Below, in pieces: positions 60,577 through 64,000 of a stretch of DNA of 64,000 nt; position 1 is the stretch's first letter, and every line of letters starts with the position of its first letter. Source of the DNA: Cupriavidus necator N-1 (GTDB lineage: Bacteria; Pseudomonadota; Gammaproteobacteria; Burkholderiales; Burkholderiaceae); NCBI RefSeq assembly GCF_000219215.1, contig NC_015726.1:1798001-1862000 (forward strand), given 5' to 3'. A program made the position numbers and the translations under genes. The notes under the pieces were generated by a model. The model searched no databases, was not told where the DNA came from, and saw nothing but the letters and a program-made list of their open reading frames with translations.

Positions 60577-61320
60577 ATGATTGCTGTCGGCTCTGCCACG
60601 CTCGCTCGTGACACGCGGCACCATCGGGTCCTGGAGAACGGATTCAGCTTCCATCGCAGTGAGTGGATACAGGCCGGGTCCGACCCGCAGCTGTCTCCCA
60701 CCGTCTTTCTGGTGGAGCAGCCTGCGCATTCGGTGCTGCCTGCACACTTTCATACGCAGAATCAATTCCAGGTCTTCAAGCAGGGGGCGGGATCCCTGGG
60801 ATCTCGTGCGGTCGGGCCCGGCTCTGTCCACTACGCCGGCGCGTTCACAGGGTATGGGCCGTTGGTGGCCGGGCCGCAGGGGCTGAGTTACTTCACTATC
60901 CGTGCGGTGTTCGAAACGGGCGCGAACTTTCTTCCCGTGGCGCGGGACAAGCTGCGCCGCGGACCGAAGCGGCACGCGCACGGGGTAACGCATGAACCCC
61001 GAACGCTCGAACAGCTCCGTGCCCTGAAGGCCCCCGTGCGTGCGGTACTGATTGAAGCCGATGCAGGCGGCCCGGAAGCCTTTGCATTGCAGCTGCCCCC
61101 GTTCTCGGAATTGAGGGGCCCGGCTGCCCGCGGCTCGGGGCAATTCCAGCTCGTCCTTGCCGGTGAACTGAACACCCCGGAACGCCGGTTGCAGCAGTGG
61201 GAGAGTCGGTTCCTGTCAACTGGTGAGCATGGCGGCGCCTGCAGCGCCGGTCCGCAGGGCCTTCATCTCCTCGTGCTGCAGGTGCCGGTCATGGCTGCTG
61301 AGTACTTGCCCGTCCGTTGA
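60577..61320 (+). CDS. Cupin-like protein of unknown function
   Basis: A 247-aa protein. LPAHFHTQNQFQVFKQGAGS (about residues 54-73) has the HxH of a cupin motif 1, followed by VGPGSVHYAGAFTGYGPLVA. Two barrel halves are likely. No signal peptide. The start is ATG at 60577, four bases after the Bug gene's stop, so it belongs to the same operon. I do not recognise a named family; a metal-dependent isomerase or small dioxygenase is possible. Confidence 0.7.
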   Translation: MIAVGSATLARDTRHHRVLENGFSFHRSEWIQAGSDPQLSPTVFLVEQPAHSVLPAHFHTQNQFQVFKQGAGSLGSRAVGPGSVHYAGAFTGYGPLVAGPQGLSYFTIRAVFETGANFLPVARDKLRRGPKRHAHGVTHEPRTLEQLRALKAPVRAVLIEADAGGPEAFALQLPPFSELRGPAARGSGQFQLVLAGELNTPERRLQQWESRFLSTGEHGGACSAGPQGLHLLVLQVPVMAAEYLPVR

Positions 61321-61350
61321 AGCGCGTCGCATCTTCTGTATACTGGATGT

Positions 61351-62037
61351 ATGACCACAGCAAAATCGAGCGCATTGCGAAAACGGGATCCACAGCCGCT
61401 GTCCGTGGAGCAGGTCTGCGAGCGGATTCGCTCCGCCATCCTGCGCGGGGACTTGCGGCCAGGCGCAAAACTGACTGAGCAGGATCTCGCCGCGGAATTC
61501 GAAGTGAGCCGCACGCCCATCCGGGAGGCGATCCGCCAACTCGAAACCGAACGGCTAGTCACCCGGACGCCTTTCGTCGGTGTCACGGTGAGGCAGCTGA
61601 CCCCGGAAGATGTGCTTGAGCTCCTGGACATCCGCGAGGTGCTCGAGGGTCTGGTAGCACGTCAGGCGACGCGGCATATGGATTCCGCGCACCTGCAGAA
61701 GCTGAAGAAACTGCTCCAGCAACTGACTGCCTGCGCGAAGAAGGAAGATGTCGCCGGCTATCTTGACCACGCGCTGGCGTTTCGCCGTGTGCTCGTTGAA
61801 TGCTGCCGCAGCGACACGCTGGCCGAGTACGTCCTCGCCATCGAGAATCAGTTGCGCCTGATGGGCAATCGAACCGCTGTGCTGCCCGGCCGGATGGAAG
61901 CCGCGATCGAGGAACACGAGAAGTTGCTGGATGCCATCAGTCGCGGCGATGGCGCTGCTGCGGAGCAGCTGAACCGGGAGCGCATCCAGCACATCCGTGA
62001 CGCGGTTGCGAAGACGATTACCTTCTCGATCTTCTAG
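61351..62037 (+). CDS. GntR family (FCD domain) transcriptional regulator
   Basis: A 228-aa FadR/FCD-type regulator. The winged helix has LRPGAKLTEQDLAAEFEVSR and TPIREAIRQLETERLV. The all-helical FCD effector domain has DVLELLDIREVLEGLVARQA and the metal-binding-type histidine in EEHEKLLDAI. CTGTATACTGGATGTATG overlaps its start and may combine a -10 box and operator. It is likely to govern the sulfatase operon upstream and the convergent aldolase/Bug operon. The effector is probably a small hydroxy acid. Confidence 0.9.
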   Translation: MTTAKSSALRKRDPQPLSVEQVCERIRSAILRGDLRPGAKLTEQDLAAEFEVSRTPIREAIRQLETERLVTRTPFVGVTVRQLTPEDVLELLDIREVLEGLVARQATRHMDSAHLQKLKKLLQQLTACAKKEDVAGYLDHALAFRRVLVECCRSDTLAEYVLAIENQLRLMGNRTAVLPGRMEAAIEEHEKLLDAISRGDGAAAEQLNRERIQHIRDAVAKTITFSIF

Positions 62038-62067
62038 ACCGCAGGCTGCAGCCGCCAGGGCAGGCTC

Positions 62068-62865
62068 TCAAGTGCGGTACGAGGTGCCGCGCTCCCGCTC
62101 GAGCTTGCGCAACAGGCCGGGCCATTCCACCTTGCCAACCTCCAGGAAGCCGCCAGGACCAAGCATCTTGCGCCCTTGGGCGCGGGTATGCCGGATGGTG
62201 TCCTCGGACAATTCATGAAGCGGTACGCCACCAGCCTGGCCATCGATCTGGTACTGACAGGCCGTCTCCAGGCGCAGCATCCAGCAGAACGCCTCTCCCA
62301 CACTGCGGCCAACTGTTAGCGCACCGTGGTTGCGCAGGATCAGCACGCGCCCCTCGGGGCCGAGGTCGCGCACCAGTCGCTGCCGTTCGTCCTCATCGAG
62401 CGCCGCGCCTTCATAGTCGTGGTAGCCGAGAAAGTCCAGCATGACGCAGGCCTTCTGGCTGAGAGGCCGCAGCCCCATGGCCTGCATCGCGATCGCGTTG
62501 ATGGCGCGCGTGTGGCTGTGCATGACGCATTGCAGATCAGACTGCGACATGTGAATGGCGCTGTGGATGATGAAGCCGGCGGGGTTGAGCAGCGACGGAT
62601 CGCCCGCCAGGACGCGGCCGGCCAGGTCCACCTTGAGCAAGGACGAAGCCGTCATCTCGTCGAAAAGCGTGCCCAGTGGGTTGACCAGGAAATGATGTTC
62701 GGGGCCGGGCAGCAGGACCGAGATGTGCGTCGACGCGAGGTCGGACATGCCATAAAGGTCGGTGAGCTGATAGCACGCGGCAAGGTCGCAGCGCAGCCGC
62801 CACTCGACCGGATCCCTGCCGTCTGGCATTGTGGGGGAAGAAAGCTGCTCGGTATCGCTTCTCAT
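62068..62865 (-). CDS. Class II aldolase/adducin family protein
   Basis: A 265-aa class II aldolase-fold protein. The zinc histidines are in CVMHSHTRAINAIAM and LILRNHGALTVGRSVGEAF. LTDLYGMSDLASTHISVLLP and FLVNPLGTLFDEMTASSL are also family-typical. Members cleave or decarboxylate small hydroxy or keto acids. The start is the GTG/ATG region at 62865 within MRSDTEQLSSP. It lies 47 bp downstream of the second Bug gene on the same strand, a common pairing for sugar-acid or hydroxy-acid use. Confidence 0.88.
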   Translation of the reverse strand: MRSDTEQLSSPTMPDGRDPVEWRLRCDLAACYQLTDLYGMSDLASTHISVLLPGPEHHFLVNPLGTLFDEMTASSLLKVDLAGRVLAGDPSLLNPAGFIIHSAIHMSQSDLQCVMHSHTRAINAIAMQAMGLRPLSQKACVMLDFLGYHDYEGAALDEDERQRLVRDLGPEGRVLILRNHGALTVGRSVGEAFCWMLRLETACQYQIDGQAGGVPLHELSEDTIRHTRAQGRKMLGPGGFLEVGKVEWPGLLRKLERERGTSYRT

Positions 62866-62912
62866 GGCTTTGTCTCCTTGTAATCTCTGTTGGTGGTCTG
62901 CGCGACGCCTGC

Positions 62913-63908
62913 TCAGTCCTCGTTGCGGAACCTCGATGCCTGGACGAGCGGACGCCAGAACTCGCGCTCGGCGTGCAGCGTGCGGGTCACGGTCGCGCCA
63001 GGCAGACCAGTCGCTTCCAGACCGACACGCGACATCAAGACTTTCATCTGCGGTTTCTGCATGGCGGCAACGAACGCCCGTTCCAACCGTTGCACCACCT
63101 CCGGCGGAGTCCCCGCGGGCACAAAGGCGCTGTAAGATGCATTCGCGTTATCGAAGGCGTCGATGCCTGCCTCGCGCACGGTCGGCACGTCGGGGAGGGC
63201 CGGGTTGCGATGGGTGCCAGACACGGCCAGGATCCGAATCTTTCCTGCGCGATACAACTCCAGCTGGCTGGCCAGGGCGTCGGTGGCCAAGGGGACGTGC
63301 CCGCCTACGAGGTCCGTCACGAGCGGCGCGCCGCCTTTGTATGCGACCGGTCTCAGCGGTACGCCTACGGCCCGCCCCATGCCGAGGACGGCGAAATGCA
63401 GTGTCCCGCCCAGCGAGGTGAGGCCGATACTGCCCTGCGAAGGGTTAGCACGGACCCAGCTCACGTACTCCTGCAGCGTCTTGTAGGGGCGATCTGCGCC
63501 CGCCGATATCACCGTGGGGACTTCTGCAAGCTGCGCTACGGCAATGAAGTCGCGATCGACGTCGTAATCAAGCCGCCGGTAGGTCATCGGGAAGATCACC
63601 ATCGGCGCATTCGATGAAAGAAGCACAGTCCTGCCGTCGGGCTGCGACCGCTTGACGGAGTCGATGGAGATGCGCGTCGATGCGCCCGGCCTGTTTTCCA
63701 CGATCACCGAGCCCATGCCAGCCAGGCGAAGTTGATCGGCCAGCGCGCGCGCGAGGGTGTCCAGTGCGCCCCCGGGCGGGAAGCCGACAACAAGCCGCAA
63801 GGGCGTTGCGTTCGTTGCAGGGGTTTGCGCGCTAGCCGGGTTCGCTGCCAGGGCGGCCATTGTGGCCAGCGAGGCAACCGCAAGCAAATGGCGTATCGAT
63901 TTCATCAT
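62913..63908 (-). CDS. Bug/TctC family periplasmic substrate-binding protein (second)
   Basis: A 331-aa periplasmic protein. The signal peptide HLLAVASLATMAALAANPASA is present. Family motifs are LRLVVGFPPGGALDTLARAL, VENRPGASTRISIDSVKRSQ, GSIGLTSLGGTLHFAVLGMG and YKGGAPLVTDLVGGHVPLA. It is only moderately like the first Bug protein, so the ligand is probably different. Its first ATG overlaps the stop of a gene entering from the right edge (ATGA). Two start codons (ATG ATG) are adjacent. Confidence 0.92.
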   Translation of the reverse strand: MMKSIRHLLAVASLATMAALAANPASAQTPATNATPLRLVVGFPPGGALDTLARALADQLRLAGMGSVIVENRPGASTRISIDSVKRSQPDGRTVLLSSNAPMVIFPMTYRRLDYDVDRDFIAVAQLAEVPTVISAGADRPYKTLQEYVSWVRANPSQGSIGLTSLGGTLHFAVLGMGRAVGVPLRPVAYKGGAPLVTDLVGGHVPLATDALASQLELYRAGKIRILAVSGTHRNPALPDVPTVREAGIDAFDNANASYSAFVPAGTPPEVVQRLERAFVAAMQKPQMKVLMSRVGLEATGLPGATVTRTLHAEREFWRPLVQASRFRNED

Positions 63909-64000
63909 GACACCTCCACATCTGGCCAGCGTGACAAGAGATTCTGCGAAGCCTCGAGCAGCGCAGCCGCGCCGAGAAGCTCGGACTCCCCGCGCAGACG
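63905..64000 (-). CDS. C-terminal end of a gene cut by the window edge
   Basis: The minus-strand frame from the right edge reads LRGESELLGAAALLEASQ and ends SRWPDVEVS with a TGA at 63905-63907. That stop overlaps the ATG of the Bug gene by four bases, so translation is coupled. Only about 30 codons are visible and the family cannot be named. By context it should be an enzyme or regulator of the Bug/class II aldolase operon. Confidence 0.55.
   Translation of the reverse strand, partial: RLRGESELLGAAALLEASQNLLSRWPDVEVS

Overview
The window is GC-rich, densely packed bacterial chromosome. It has Burkholderiales-type Gram-negative porins, two Bug-family (tripartite tricarboxylate) binding proteins, and many LysR, TetR, MarR and GntR regulators next to catabolic operons. 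This gene mix fits Cupriavidus, Ralstonia or a close relative. That assignment is inferred from gene content; the window has no rRNA or tRNA, and I saw no CRISPR array or intact transposase. It reads as an accessory catabolic region for aromatic and N-containing ring compounds, with several gene fragments marking past rearrangement.

Layout. 1-6.5 kb (minus): the start of an FAD-linked oxidase, a succinate-semialdehyde dehydrogenase, and a peptide/opine-type ABC transporter (fused double ATPase, two permeases) whose substrate-binding protein is reduced to a 41-codon stub. 6.8-9.8 kb: a GNAT acetyltransferase, a GhrA-type 2-hydroxyacid dehydrogenase, and Lrp and AraC regulators. 10-12.1 kb: an Asp/Glu-racemase-family enzyme and an aromatic-acid MFS transporter. 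12.6-21.4 kb: a TetR regulator facing a tightly coupled operon. It encodes a three-component Rieske ring-hydroxylating dioxygenase (oxygenase, NTF2-fold small subunit, ferredoxin, reductase), two cupins, an orphan 128-aa protein, an asparaginase-fold protein lacking one catalytic residue, a CatA-type intradiol dioxygenase and a porin. 21.5-31.9 kb: a GST, the tail of a second intradiol dioxygenase, a LysR regulator, an MHS-type MFS transporter, three AbgB-like M20 amidohydrolases, an EthD-like protein and a porin.

32.4-50.6 kb is the most interesting part. A PyrK/PyrD-like pair and a second EthD-like protein share a near-identical promoter/operator with the Rieske operon at 13.4 kb. Next come a MarR regulator and a minus-strand operon with an oxygenase and reductase resembling 2-oxo-1,2-dihydroquinoline 8-monooxygenase, an amidase, and an M20-like protein with altered metal ligands. 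A divergent operon carries a porin, an MDR reductase, a cupin, a hemerythrin, mhpB-D-F-E-C and an SDR. The simplest reading is a 2-quinolone-type (benzo-fused lactam) pathway: hydroxylation at C8, loss of ring nitrogen with alkene reduction, then 2,3-dihydroxyphenylpropionate and Mhp meta-cleavage to central metabolites. The molybdenum quinoline 2-oxidoreductase and the 2,3-DHPP-forming monooxygenase MhpA are absent from the window.

50.6-64 kb: a PanP-like PLP decarboxylase, an orphan XRE-type small protein, an MFS remnant, a crotonase/CoA-transferase pair, and a choline-sulfatase-like operon (sulfatase, aldehyde dehydrogenase, 3-hydroxyisobutyrate-type dehydrogenase, Bug protein, cupin-like protein, GntR regulator). 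On the minus strand follow a class II aldolase, a second Bug protein and the end of a further gene.
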